Shown here: positions 35,425 to 47,984 of the stretch, in pieces
Layout of the letters: each line of letters begins with the position of its first letter
Numbering within the stretch: the first letter of the stretch is position 1
Assembly: GCF_029227915.1 (NCBI RefSeq)
Contig: NC_079879.1
Span: forward strand, 7,564,001 to 7,628,000
Reading direction: 5' to 3'
Source: Hydractinia symbiolongicarpus
Lineage: Eukaryota > Cnidaria > Hydrozoa > Anthoathecata > Hydractiniidae
DNA length: 64,000 bases
The notes under the pieces: generated by a model
Seen by the model: only the letters and a program-made list of their open reading frames with translations
The model's database searches: none
What the model was told of the DNA's origin: nothing
Position numbers and translations under genes: made by a program

Positions 35425-37500
35425 AGCAGACTTCAATCACAGGTTACTTGGTCTGAAAGATTATTCCACACTTTTAGCTCTAAATAGGAAACTTTTTTGG
35501 CAAATTCCGACTTGACCAAGAGAAGTGTGAACCTGTTTTTTTGAAGCTCCTCTTGTTTGATGATTGTGACATTTTTTTGCCAAAAGGAATTTTGAACGCG
35601 TGTATCAAGAGCAATGTGATTCATGGCTTTGAAAACTAATATGGCATCGTTTTTGATGAGTAAATTATTTAGTGAATATTCCCTCTCTTTTCCAAGAAAG
35701 GTACGACACATTTTATTCGTTTTTCTAGTTTTCCAAATCTACCCTGGGTGGCACAAACCCATGCCGAGGAGCAGTACTTAAAATATGGCATGAAAAGTGC
35801 ATTAATTAAAAGGTTTTTGTGTGAGGTGTTAAACAGGATGCAATGTATTTTTCTATTTATGTCATTAATGTGCTCTTCCCATTGCAATTTTTGATTAAAT
35901 GTTACCCCAAGATATTTAACTTTTTCGCTCCTCTGCAAAGGAATACCCATATAGTTGATAGTTTTGTTCAACTTTTTAACAGAGACAAGGGTATCCAAGT
36001 TTTTATGGGATGAAATAATTATTGTATCATCTGCATATGGGTGGTGGTAGTTTGATTTGATGACATATTTTAAGTCATCAATATACAAAAGAAAAAGCAG
36101 GGGGGCCAACACAGATCCCTGCTGCACCCAACAACGTGTCTTCATAAAGCAGATTTGATCTTGTGTTGTTTACAAGAGTCAGCTGCATTTAGCCCGTTAA
36201 GTAGGACTGGAACCAAGGCAGCATTTCTGGTGGCAAAACACCATAGTTTTTTAACAAAATTTTATGATCAACAGTGTCAAAAGCTTTTTTAAAGGTCAAT
36301 GAGCACAGTTTTGTTTATCGAGCTCAGTAAGAATAAAATCGATGTCTCTAATTTGAAAAAGACTTTTCGAAATTCAGACTGTCTGTCATTTAGGAAGTTG
36401 TGCTCAGCAATAAAGTGAGATATTTGCTCATGCACTAACTTTTCAATAATTTTCATAGGAATTAGTTCTGTTTTATTGCTACTTTTTTAAATAAGCGAGA
36501 CCCTTTTAGTCTTCCAACAGTTAGGTACACAACCAGTAAATAAAGATTTTTTAAAAAGACTTGATAAATAAAAACTTAAAACTGACGAACCTGCTTTTAC
36601 CAGTCGTGGACCAATTCCATCCAAGCCTGTAGCTTATTAAGTTTTAGTAAACTAATTATTTTTTCGATACTTTTGATCTTAGCCCACCAAAAATCGTGTC
36701 TGCTAACAGGTGGATTAACATTAGTAGTGCTAGAAAAAGATTTTGAGGCTAGTTTGGCACCAACACTGACAAAAAATGAATTGAATGTATTTGAAATTTC
36801 TCTTGGGTTCTCTTGTTTCTGTACCATTTATTGAGATAGTATTGTCTGACTTATCAGGAACTATTTTTTTAGGGTTTTCAAAAGTTGTTTTGGTCGTTTT
36901 TGAAAGTCCTACAAAACGTCATTATAGTACTCGTTTTGAGTCGATTTTCGAGACCTATTACCTAGTTCCTTTTCTTATGAAAGCTTCCCAGTCTATGATG
37001 GATTTTGTTTTTGACGCAGTGACTCATGCCTTAAACACGGCCGGAAAATCTATGTGTTTTAAAAGGGGCATGTTTGGCAGCCACTTTTTTAACATTTTTA
37101 TTCAGTTTCATACATGCATAATCAAGGTCATCATAATTATTAAAATATGACCAGTCTAAATTCCTGAGATCCTTTAGAAAAGCCTCTTCACTAAAGTTCT
37201 TGTAATATTGAAGAAGAACCACTTTATTCATCAATAACACGCCTGGCAGTAAGCGGGATCCGATGTGCGGTCCCCATAACTGAGAGGCGCCGACGAACCC
37301 ACTACACTACGTGCGGCAATGTGTTAGTGATGATGAACTCAGATAGTTTATCCGGATGGTGTGTATACATAAGTGAACATTTATCATAGCACACAAGCTC
37401 TTGTAGCTACGAACCTTGATTGTTTTAGGTTTAAATTTTGGCCTTTTGAATTTTCTGATCACATAAACTAGATTGTGTTCAATGATGCATAAATCCACGA
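35425..37500 (-). mobile_element. CR1-like LINE, degenerate
   Basis: Minus-strand fragments in order: end of the endonuclease (KPKTIKVRSYK, about 37400), linker (NFSEEAFLKDLRNLDWSYFN), RT start (ISNTFNSFFVSVGAKLA, 36827-36597), DLKKAFDTVDH, LPPEMLPWFQSYL, QQGSVLAPLLFLLYIDDL, then HPYADDTIIIS (motif C) and VKYLGVTFNQKLQWEEHI (36145-35669), and the 3' coding end. Several frameshifts and stops make it inactive. A tRNA-derived SINE is inserted at about 37205-37398. A related endonuclease-end fragment lies at 42841-43430. Confidence 0.8.
37205..37398 (-). mobile_element. tRNA-derived SINE inserted in the CR1-like LINE
   Basis: The LINE reading RSYK / NFSEEAFLKD is interrupted here. The insert contains, on the minus strand, CACGTAGTGTAGTGGGTTCG and GCGCCTCTCAGTTATGGGGACCGCACATCGGATCCCGC in sequence, a degenerate tRNA-like head with A-box- and B-box-like parts. 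TACAAGA occurs at both junctions and is the probable target duplication. Confidence 0.55.
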
Positions 37501-37908
37501 CACTAGTTTTAGAAATACAAGAACTGTAATATGTGCTCCGTAATGTGTTGTGTTAGGAAAAGAGTGGAGCATAATTCCTTTATTTTGGAGGAAAGAGCAT
37601 ATTTTGAAAGCATGTTACAGTTAAAATCTCATAAGATAAAAAATTATTTTACTTTTGGGAGCTTATTAAACCATTGTTTAAAATGAGTACATAAGTTTTC
37701 TGCAAATCACTACCTCCAGGTAGCCTATAAACCGCATACACGTTTAAATAGGTTTAGTTTTTACAGTTTTTACAGGCACACTTTTACCTATTCCGATCAT
37801 TCCTATTTTGGTCTTCGCAATATTTTAAAGAAATTGCCCTACATCTCGGGGCCTATCTCCTACGGTCCCTGGTTTGCGGGTCCGACTTTTCCCGTGTGGG
37901 ACGAATCA

Positions 37909-38213
37909 GTGGCGCCGTAGATTAGTGGTTATAGCTCTCGGGGATTAGTGGTTATAGCTACTCTATCCGGGGTTCGATTCCTTGATTCAGCATGGGCGAG
38001 TGAATGTTACCATAGCCCCGGGTTAACCCAAGCCATGTGAGGGAAATTGGGAAGATGGCACACTGGGCCGTTAAATGTTGCCGGGAGTTGTCTAGTAGAG
38101 CGCAGGCACTAATTTAGGACTCTAGGACTCTCCATCTAGGAAATATTAGACAGGGTATATCCCTCGATATTTGAGAGGCTAGCCATGTAAAATATGCACA
38201 TCCATCTATCCAT
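37909..38213 (+). mobile_element. tRNA-derived SINE, copy 1
   Basis: It begins GTGGCGCCGTAGATTAGTGG (A box) and has GGGGTTCGATTCC (B box) about 70 bp in, then a body (CCCCGGGTTAACCCAAGCC, TGTCTAGTAGAG, ACTCTCCATCTAGG, GCTAGCCATGTAAAATATGC) shared with 55240-55579. It ends in a short CCATCTATCCATC tail. The A-box block GATTAGTGGTTATAGCT is duplicated in this copy. Confidence 0.8.
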
Positions 38214-39301
38214 CAGCATGTATGCACACGATGTAGGTTAAAATTGTGCAGAATTGGTCAACGAGCTGGACCCTTCCAGACACCTCCACTCGGGCTGTCG
38301 ATTGAGAAAGGTGCATTATGGCTAATGTATGAATTATTTTCATTACTAGCTGGGTAGTAAAGCTAGCTAGAGGAGTTAGCTAGCTAGAGGTGAGGTGGAC
38401 CTTCCGTACCCTTCCGTGTCTGCCAAACTGCTGTATACTATATGCTAGCTAGCTATCTATGATGTTTTTTGAGGATTTTAGGTAGGCAAGCAAGTATGAA
38501 TCCCACAGCTCAATGTTGTGCTTGTGATCTTATAAAATTAAATTCTTTCTGTGGCAAAAGTAAGAATAAAATTCTTGCACCCCCATATACACGCAAGGGC
38601 TATTGTTTTGGCATTAGAAGCATTAAAACCACTTTCTGTGTGACGTAGTTGTTTTGATTTAAATTTGAGAATAATTGCCATGCATGCACTTTTGTGTAGG
38701 TAAAAAATCAGACTTGCACAGGGTACAAATGGTTGTTAATGAAGTTTAAGATTTTTTGGTTGCATAAGTTCCAAGAGGAAGTGGAATTAAATTTTAACTA
38801 TATTCTAATTCTTCTTAAAAATTTTCATTAATTTTGAGTGAATAAGTCTTTTTTGGATGGATTTCTTTGATTACTGTGGTCTGTTGTTTACATTTTCTGC
38901 CTACAGAAATGCTTGCGCTTGTGCAAAAAACCCGCAAACTTTTTAACGTGTACCTCCATTGACAGATTACTTCCTAATGAAAAATAGCCTTTTCTTGATC
39001 AGACACTTTTAGAAGTGTTATTCAAACAATTTTAAAAACGAAACCTACGTGCTGCTGTCTGTACAAATTTTGTTAAAATGTAGCTGAACTTTCCGAATGA
39101 ATTTTGAAGTTTCATTTAAGAGTGAGTAAGGGAAAGAAGTGCTATGTATTAAAAATTGTGTAACTAAAATTGAATGGTGGTCAATGCATTGACTTAGTTA
39201 TATTCGAAAAGCATATGAAATTATCTAGACAATGATCTCAATATTATTTAAAAAAAATAAAAAATTTTAGATCATAAAAAAACGCCTTAAAAAATGACCC
39301 C
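38214..39301. other. No gene seen
   Basis: AT-rich sequence with short AGCTAGCT-rich stretches near 38350-38460. No ORF, RNA gene or transposon end recognised. Confidence 0.4.
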
Positions 39302-39551
39302 CTTCATCATCATTATTCTTGGCTTAATGTCCGTTTTCCATGCTAGCATGGGTTGGACAGGGTATATTAATGACCCTCTTCCAATCTGATCTAGACTGTG
39401 TTAGATCTAAACTCAACTTCCTCTGTATCAAGGCTGTCGTTATAACCTCCTGCCAAGTCTTTCTCGGCCTGCCTCTGGACTTTGCCCCAGGAACTATCAA
39501 GTCTCTACACCTTCTTACCAAAGTATCCCCCTGCATTCTTTCCAAGTGCCT
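39302..39551 (-). mobile_element. RTE-like LINE 3' fragment (250 bp)
   Basis: The minus strand encodes ERMQGDTLVRRCRDLIVPGA, GRPRKTWQEVITTALIQRKL and THASMENGH, the last part of the RTE-like polyprotein, and ends with the CATCATCATTATTC tail at 39304-39317. It is severely 5' truncated. Confidence 0.85.
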
Positions 39552-41627
39552 TGTTTAGGAAGTTTGCTCCATTTACAAAACTAAAAGATTTTCATACATT
39601 CATTTTGGTATTCACTATACATTTTTCTCGGGAGCATTTTTGAATTATGCTTTATATGTTTTTACTTTTAAAGATATTTCCCATGAAAGTTAAGTACTAA
39701 ATTATTCCCTTCGTTTCATCACAAAAAGCATCATAACTCGAGTTAGGTTTACATTCACACCTTATTTAAAAAAGCACCCAAGATGTGTCATTCCTTCACA
39801 AAACAAAGTCACGCTCCTCCTTAAAGCTTTTATTGTTTTATAAATGGAAATTAAAATGTATAGCATACTCTCTGAAAAATTTAACTCTGTGAAAAAGAGT
39901 TTTAAAATTTTTTAAATGTTCATTGTTTTCTGTGTAATTCATTTGTTGCCATAGTAAAGATGTATTTTTAATACTTTTCTGTATGATGCGTACTACTCAC
40001 TTCAACACTTTGATCATACGAAACGACATGGGTAAGATAACAAATAATAAGAACAAAGGACACAGATAAAATGAAAAAAATGAAAAAATATAAAAAGTTC
40101 CGCATAAATATAACTATTGCTTTTTTTATAATCTTTTATGACTATAATTGCATTATCAAAAAAGTTCGCTCGTCCGAAAGTGAGTAAAAATTATTCTCAA
40201 GATGACATATGAACATTCAGAAATGTTTTTGTGAGTACAATAAGTTATGTGTGCTATGAATGTAAAGTAGGTTTTTTGGAATAAAGACATCCTTTCATAT
40301 TGTTTCATAACTTTTTTCTTTTCTATCAAAAAGCTCGTTTTCAACTCATACGAATGTGTAAAAAATTTTGTTTTAAAAAAATGAGATTTTTTCCCTTTGT
40401 CACACCTTATGGCGTATATGTTGATAAAGATTTTTTTTGATTGAAAACGAACCATATTGTGATGACCTGAAAAATGAACAATAAATTTATGAAAATAACA
40501 ATATAGTCATGCATACTATTTTGTACATGTAGAAAAGGAAGTTAAGATTGAGAGAGTTGCTATACGTAGACGCTCAATCATCATGTTTGGGTTTCACGAT
40601 TTAAAACGTCTCCTACTTTTTTACTGCAAAATAAATGCGCAAAAAAGATTGACCTTGGAGTTCATATCGCACGTGTAATATCCTTTGCCATGCCTTGTTA
40701 AACAAATAAATAACCATTTTATAAATCGCGTACCCGGAGCAAATTAGGTATGCTACGCAATCGCATAATTTGGTCAACTGGAATATGTGATTGATCACGT
40801 AAGCACATATTTACAGAATGAGAAGCCTGAGATTCTGTGAAAAATTCACCCTTTATTTATAAAGAGATGACTGTGTTAACCGCATGTTTTCCCTCAAATA
40901 ATTCTCCCCGTCAGCACATCAATGATAAAGTTTAACCCTTGTAATTTAGCATTTTAATCTTACTCACTTAGCAAAATTTTAACGATTTAGTTATTAAAAC
41001 TACAGGCACATTCATAAACTCACTACTTTTGTCAGTGAGTGCTTCAGTGATGCCTGCTAATTTTTTCCAACCCAGGTTAAACACGAATAGTGTGTACTTT
41101 ACAAAAAATTAAAATGAACCCCCAAAGTTGCTTTCCACTTTATTGAGGAAGCAGTTCTGAATGCCTTTATTCTTTACAATCAAACCAGGGTCAACTTTTT
41201 TCAATTGAGTGTGATTCAAGAACAACCAATTGTGTTAAAAATTCTGTTCCAGAATACAACCTTCCAGCAACTGATTCCACCAACTGAAATAAAAAGTAAC
41301 CCTAAAAAGAGTTCTAATCTTGTGTCAAGAGAGATCAGAAAAGAAAGTCATTATTAATGCGAGAATTGTATCAGCAATCCTGGACTCTGCTAAGCACCAT
41401 GCTTTTAATGAATTTTAGAGAAACAAACAGTTTTGAGAAACGAACAGTTTTTTTTTTGTATTATAATATAGATAATTTTGGTTGCTAAGGTGGAAAATCG
41501 CAGGTCATGAAAGGTTGACACTGGTTACATGAAAAACATTTGTTGACTTAAAAAATGTCCAAACTTTTTTTAAACTGAAATAGAGGTATAAGAAATGGAA
41601 ATAATTGTGTGCTAATTTTATAGATAT
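39552..41627. other. Upstream region of the first DUF1772-like gene
   Basis: No exon could be assigned. A TTTTATAG acceptor-like sequence just before the ATG at 41628 suggests a 5' UTR exon somewhere in this stretch. No repeat borders seen. Confidence 0.35.
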
Positions 41628-44600
41628 ATGTCTTCAGAATTTACAGTTATGAATTCTAACAACACTTCTCGCCTTATTGCATTAAAAATGGTGTCTGCAA
41701 TGTCAACAGGATTGTTTACTGGTGGTGCTTTGTATGTGAGTTGTGTTGACAGTCCAGCCAGAATGACTCATGATGCTGCTTCTGCTATCACTATGTGGAA
41801 ACCATCCTTTGTGAGAGCTAAGAATATTCAGGTAACACCAATATCTCCTGAAGTATGCAGCTGAATTTTACTACTTTTTTTAACTATATACAGCCATTAT
41901 AATTAATTTCTTCTTTGTCGACTGTAAAACTGCCGACGTGAGATACATTTCACCTGATTTGCGTTGGCATTGGGTGGGCAATATTTTTTGGAGTTAAATT
42001 TTTTACGCCGGTAATGCCAACACAAATTTTAAGAAGCTGTATATACGGTAATATATTTTAAGTAAGTGCTTTTGCTAGTAAAAGAAATTAACAAGCACTC
42101 CTCTCAAACAAGCCATGAGCCTTAAACAGACACATATTGAACTTTAAATCTGCAGTTTATAACATCTAAAATTGATTATAGTACTTATTTTAGCTTTACT
42201 GATACAGTGTAACCCATTGGTTAACACTTGCAGGACAAATGTTTTTGTTTGTAAGAGGTATTCTCTTTAGAGAAATTTAATCTGGTAGATGTATTTTAGA
42301 GAAATTTAAAGGGAGTGGTCCATTGAAAAATTAATTGGATGCAGGTCAATTTCAGCCAAAAATATTGACAATTAAACCCCCTAAAATTGATTGTTTTAAA
42401 GGGAACCGGAGGCATAAAGTGATGTTGGACTTATATGGTTTGCAATAAAATTTTCTGTGTAAGCTTGTATAAGCCCTATATGTTTACTAACAAATTGACA
42501 TGCAGAATCCAAGAAATGGGTCGTCAGCTAAAAATTAAGAGGTCTGGTACAAGTGACAACAAGACACAAACAAGTGTCACTTTAGTTTTAAATTTTTTAA
42601 CTTTTTAAGCTCTATAATTTAAGTCTTACATTGGTGGTAGGATCGTTCTGTAATTTTGTTGGAATTATATTATTCAGAGATTTCCAGAAGATATCATGAT
42701 TATTGATGTTTTCATTTAATAATATTCAATTGTTATTTTGCCTTGATGATTTAATTAAGTTTTAACTTTGTAACACTGTCATTTGTAATTTAAGTGATCT
42801 TGATCTTGCAAAGTTTTTCAATATTTACGAAGTAAAGTATCCCGTAAATTCACCTCTTGTCAAGGAAGGGGCCAACCAAGGACTAACTTTAATTTTGATA
42901 CGTTTCATTATGTAAGGTATATGTTTGTCAAATACGGCACTAACAATAATGTTAAAGGCAGTAGTTGATGCATCAACACAAACATCACGTGGTAGACCCT
43001 TGACTAATCAGAGTTTACAGATCTTTTTTAATTTTGTTAACATCATATTAATCGTGTAATCTCTAACTTTTATTGTTTTGGACCTTAATTTGGTGTTTTT
43101 TAATAAACCAACAAGTTCATGATCACTAAAATATTTCATAAATACTTTTTTTGTTATCATATTAAATTGTATGTTTGAGAATACTAGATCTATTATTGAT
43201 TGTAGGTGCCGTAACAAGCTGCTTGTAATTACAGTTGAAATCCCTTGTTTGAATCATTTATTTTTTTCCCTGGCAACTATTAATAACATGCTACTAGACA
43301 GTTTGTTAGAATTTCGAGGTATGTTAGGTCTATAACATATACGAAAAGCCTCTGTGAGAAAATAATATCTTGATTCATAAACATTCTTGATCATCTATTT
43401 CCAGATCATTTTGTATAAGGAATGCTCTCATGAATAAAAGCTCTGGTTTCACAATGTGTTCCACCTTTTCTATTTTTATGAAACTATACCCCAGATTTTA
43501 AACAGAACAGAAATAAGAAATTGCATGCTGATGCTATTGCATGCAATAAATGTGCCTTAAATAATGCAGCTGTTTTCACAAATTGTCAAAAGTGTTATCT
43601 CTTGATTTGTTCTTAACCAATCAGAAATGTAAACAAAAGTTCTTAACAGGTTGTTAGGGAATATTTTGCAGATAATTCCTTCTGTTTTTACAGACACATG
43701 CATACACACCATACACACACAGACGCTTGCAGCATGTTAGTATATTCCTGGTACTTATAGAGTAAATTGTGCATTTTGTCGTCACTATCTTCATTTGGTG
43801 TATATGGATGCATCAAAGATAAATCTAGTGATGCCATGGTGTGGTTCGGTGTTGGTGCTGCTATGCTTTCTATCTTATCCATAACATATGTTTTTATTGC
43901 TCCACAAAATGAGCAATTAATAGAGACTGAAAACTGCATTCATGTGAAAGGTATACTATTTTGTTTTAAGGTAGAAAAGTGTTTAGGTTAAGGAAATACA
44001 GACAGTATTGTAGCTTTGTATTGATGGGATCCTCATTAGAATGATTGTCCGTTCCAGTTTTAGTAATTAGGAAAATGTTGTAGAACATTTTGTTGTTGTT
44101 TTTTCTGGAAATCAATATGATACTATAAGCCCTGTTTATTTGTAAATATTGTTGATCTAAAATTCTGTTATGTTGCAATTACAAGTATATTACATAGCCA
44201 TTTTGTGCCAGCAAATTACGAAATGCTGATTTTCACAAGAGCCTAATTTTAATGTGTATCTTTTGTTGTTGTTTTCTGCAAATAGGGTTTATTAATGACC
44301 TTTTTTAATCTGATTAAGACTGTGTTATGGTTTTAAACTCAAATTAAATTTTAGAAAAGCCTTATTACGTCCCACCAAGGTTTTTCTTGGTCTACCCCTG
44401 GGCTTTCTAAAGGAATTGTAAAGTCTCTACACTTATTTAAACAATTATCCTCCTTTGTTCTCTCTAAAACTGATTTCCCACCATGCATATCAAGAATGAA
44501 TAAGCAGAGCAGATATTTTTAATGCAACAATAGTCAACCTGCTTTCTGCTACACCATTCTCAATATCCACATGTTAAAAACCTTTTTATAGCGTTAAAAG

Positions 44601-45115
44601 AAACTTTTTTAATAAAGATAGATCTTGTTGAAAAATGTTATTGTTAAAAGATTTTATTATTAGTTATTTGTTTTTTGAAACAAAACAGAACAAATTTTCC
44701 AGTTTTAGCTTTTACTTAAAAAAATATAGATATAATGTATATATTCAAAAAACTACCAACTTCCAATGTTTTAATACTTCCTACCAACTTCCAACATAGT
44801 CTATGAGGTTTTCTTTACTTGAAACTCCATACCACCAAATGTGCTGAATAGACAAAAAATTGCATTTTTTTGTCAGTAAAATGCCTAAGACAATTCACTG
44901 TAACAAGTGTAATATTATCAATAATATCACTGGGTTGACTGTATGAAATGATTGCATAGGTTATGTTTTTGGAAAATAAAAACAGGGTTTGTGATTGTTT
45001 TTTAGGTGATGAATGGATTCGTGAGAATTTAGATAAATGGAACAGATTACATAGCATTCGAACATTTATATCGTTTAGTGTTTTGGGTGTCATAGCTTAC
45101 GTTCTTGCTAAGTAG
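41628..45115 (+). CDS. DUF1772/anthrone oxygenase-like membrane protein, copy A
   Basis: Three coding exons, 41628-41831, 43761-43950 and 45006-45115 (504 nt, 167 aa), GT-AG, same phases as copy B. Visible features: first helix KMVSAMSTGLFTGGALYVS; the signature SCVDSPARMTHDAASAITMW then KPSFVRAK; helix CILSSLSSFGVYGCI; helix VWFGVGAAMLSILSITYVFI; a conserved NEQLIETENC; GDEWIRENLDKWNRLHSIRT; and a last helix ending VIAYVLAK. Four predicted helices and the helix-(V/E)xPAR-W(K)PS(F/Y) layout match the DUF1772 family (PF08592), whose fungal members include anthrone oxygenases. The biochemical role in animals is unknown. AATAAA at 45183 is a likely poly(A) signal. An alternative start is 41649. 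Introns hold LINE fragments. Confidence 0.75.
42841..43430 (-). mobile_element. CR1-like LINE fragment in copy A intron 1
   Basis: The minus frame 43217-43008 reads IIDLVFSN, YFSDHELVG and LRSKTIKVRDYT. This matches the endonuclease end of the element at 35425-37500 (KPKTIKVRSYK). Its borders are not defined. Confidence 0.6.
44280..44480 (-). mobile_element. Old RTE-like LINE fragment in copy A intron 2
   Basis: The plus text GTTTATTAATGACC, CCCACCAAGG, TTTCTTGGTCTACCCCTGG and AAAGTCTCTACACTT is a diverged version of the antisense 3' end seen at 26680-26840 and 39360-39520. It is much more decayed than those copies. Confidence 0.6.
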
Positions 45116-45370
45116 AAATATATTACACATACAAATTTACTTTATCGTTAAAAACAGGATTTATATTAGGAAATCAAACAGCAATAAACACAAAAGCAAA
45201 TTTGAAGTATTTTTGTCATATAAAGCGTCTATAAATGTTTTTGGGTACGATCTTTGAGATTTGGTCCCTTTTCCTAAACAATCCTTTCCAGTGTTTTTAT
45301 AAATAGTTAAAATATTAAAAATGTTTATTGTTGCAGTATTATAAGCTAGATAATGTGTATAGAGGTTTTT

Positions 45371-45530
45371 TAAAGTTGTTCCTATAAAATAATATTTTTA
45401 TATATTTACAAGTTTGAATTATTTCGAAGTTGTTCTATGAATTAATAATTTTACATATTTACTAGATAGGTAATATTTTTTGAAGTTGTTTCTGAGAAAT
45501 AATATTTTTATATATTTACAGTATTATAAC
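45371..45530. repeat. Three tandem units of about 55 bp
   Basis: Units start with AAGTTGTT at 45373, 45427 and 45483 and continue with an AATAATATTTTTATATATTTAC block. They lie between the two DUF1772-like genes, after the copy A poly(A) signal. The rest of 45190-46033 shows nothing else. Confidence 0.65.
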
Positions 45531-46033
45531 GTTGATAAGATCGATATGAAATCCCATTTTTGTATTACTTTTTTTTATTATTCCTAGAGATTGGTTCGCA
45601 ATACCATCACAAAGGATGTTCACCCTACCTAACACACATTGATTGTGAAGTACTATGATACTTCCATGTTAAATTTTAGACATATTTCTTTTTTTTTTTA
45701 GTAATAGTTTACTCACAAATAGTCTTTACAGATTTTATATCGTTTTGTATCGATTCTGTTATTTTTATAATTCCCATTTATTTTTGTCATTAATTTCATT
45801 GTTTGCAAAAAAATCTTCAAGAATGGCAAGATGGTGTTAAAAAAAGTTTCATTTTTTTACAACAATGTATTGTGTTATAAAGTAGCATGCTTTTTGAGTT
45901 TTAGTGTTCTGTTATATGTTATAAATTGCCGTAAATGACCAAGGAAACGCCCACTTCGGAATAACGCCTGACTGAAAAAACTTATTTGTTTTAATCTTTT
46001 AGAAGTAGTTTCTGTCAAAAAATACATGCAAAA

Positions 46034-47984
46034 ATGAATAATATTTTGTCCAATTTTGATCGAACGACATGTGGTTTGACGATGAAAGTTCTTTCAACAG
46101 TATCAACTGGTTTGTATGCTGGAAGCGCGTTTTACGTCTCATTTGTGGATAATCCTGCTAGAATGACGCATGATCCAGTTTCTGCTATAACTATGTGGAA
46201 ACCATCCTTTGTTAGAGCAAAAAGAATGCAGGTAAAAACTATTTTTTTCCATCACAATTCTGAACTCATCAAAAGTTCTCAGCATGGATGATAATCTGGA
46301 TAAAGACTTGTTTCTAGCGAAGTATCACGGTGGAGTTTTCTTTGCTAAGACTGAAACATTGACACAATACAGCAGTAACCTCTGTTATGGGGGAGAATAT
46401 ATTTCATTTGGGTTCAAATTATCGCTTTGCAATTTGTAAATGCGAATTTGTTCTTTGCAAGCCAATTTGTTCAGTATATCTTATCTTTAATCTTCGTTGT
46501 TGTTTTAAATCGCGAATGTACTTTAAGTTTTAATTCTAACCCTACATAATAAAACCTTGGAGACAATAAGCCATCACTTGCAAATAGTTACTTCTCATTT
46601 GCATTTTAAGCTTCCTTCATATGCTTATATATTTGAGATGTGTTACTGCACTTTAGGGTAAATTGGTTGTCCTTTCTGCTCTCTCCTCCTTTGGTGTTTA
46701 TGGTTGCTTACTTGGTGAAACTGAGGATCAATATCTATGGCTTGGTGCAGGAGTTTTAATGGCATCCCTCATTCCTACAACGTTAATTTTTATGTCGCCT
46801 TTACACAGCCAGTTGATAGAAACAGAAAAATGCATCAGTGTCAAAGGTATATATTTGTTGTTGTTTCTCTTCGGTCTGTTGTACCTGAGAAACTTTCGCG
46901 GTTAGGCATTTCCCGCGTTTTTTACTTCATCGAATAAGCAAAATGCTAAAATAAGTTATACCAAACAGTAGGACCCAAAAAAGGAAGTTACTTCACGATA
47001 TTTCACGAGCACACACTTTTGCGGCAAAAATATTTTGGTTTTACTTTTACGACTGATGAAAAATAATACTACGTGTGAGGAATAAACTTTCGCGAATAAA
47101 GTAATGTGAAATATTTTGCGATAATAAACTTTTGCAAAACTAGCGAAAGTTTATTTACATTTGTGTGCATCAATTGTTGATTCTATTTCGTCAAGTTGTC
47201 GCTAATTGGTAGAGCGTCTGTGCCAATGACATCAGTAATCCATAATGCTTTTTATTTGCTATTGGACATTTCCTTTCCCATATCCGAGTTGTGGAACTTA
47301 TTTTTAATGAAATGAAATTCGCAACTAGGCTTCTGTTCTTTACTCGAACTATCTGATGATAATTTAACTTCTCTTTTGATTTCATTTTGGATTCAAGCAT
47401 TAATTTCTTTTGTTTTAAACTAAAACACCTGATTGGTTAAATGTATATTTAAAATGTTGGAGCCAGGAAATTTTGTGAACATCTACAAATGCATTTCATT
47501 TTTTAAAAACAAGCAAGGATCAATTTAAGTATAATAAAACAGCTGATATCGTATTGAATATTTAATTGTTTTGTTCAGATATATATTTCAGAAATGGCTT
47601 GTGTTAATTGACATTTACCAGTTTGCCTTTTTTTCCACCATATTTCGTATTAAATTTTAAATTTGGCATGCAACTGAGGGAATAAGAACGATAACTTAAT
47701 GGAGAGGATACCTAAACTGGTGGGGAGAAAGTGACTTCCGCACTATTTTTATTAAACAGAGAGAATTGATTCGAAACATATGCTTGAAGTTCCAGGAGTG
47801 ATTATATTTTTAGAAAGGTTATTATTATACATTGGTTGCATTTAATAGTGCGTTCGTTTTTTTCATAGGTGATGAATGGATAATCGACCATTTGAACCAA
47901 TGGAATAAACTGCACAATATTCGAACATTCATAGGACTAAGCGCGTTCGCAACAATGGTTTATGTTTTAAGTAAACACAGATAA
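46034..47984 (+). CDS. DUF1772/anthrone oxygenase-like membrane protein, copy B
   Basis: Tandem paralogue of copy A: exons 46034-46231, 46657-46846 and 47869-47984 (504 nt, 167 aa), with identical intron positions and phases. It reads MNNILSNFDRTTCGLTMKVL, STVSTGLYAGSAFYVSFVDN, PARMTHDPVSAITMWKPSF and VRAKRMQ in exon 1. Exon 2 has VLSALSSFGVYGCLLGETED and HSQLIETEKCISVK. Exon 3 has GDEWIIDHLNQWNKLHNIRT and a last helix ending VYVLSKHR. It starts about 0.9 kb after copy A ends, same strand. The shared family residues (PARMTHD, WKPSFVRAK, QLIETE-C, DEWI, W-LH-IRTF) argue that both copies are under constraint. The function is not known; an oxygenase role would be extrapolation from fungal relatives. 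Confidence 0.75.
46880..47165. repeat. TTCGCG-rich repeat in copy B intron 2
   Basis: It contains GAGAAACTTTCGCGG, AATAAACTTTCGCGAATAAA and CTAGCGAAAGTTTA, in both orientations, like 360-535. A tRNA-like string follows at about 47205-47220 (CGCTAATTGGTAGAGCG) but no full tRNA can be folded by eye. Confidence 0.5.

Noticed and set aside
47195-47245. tRNA-like string CGCTAATTGGTAGAGCG
   Set aside because: Resembles an A-box but no B-box or cloverleaf could be paired; probably a decayed tRNA-derived repeat or chance.
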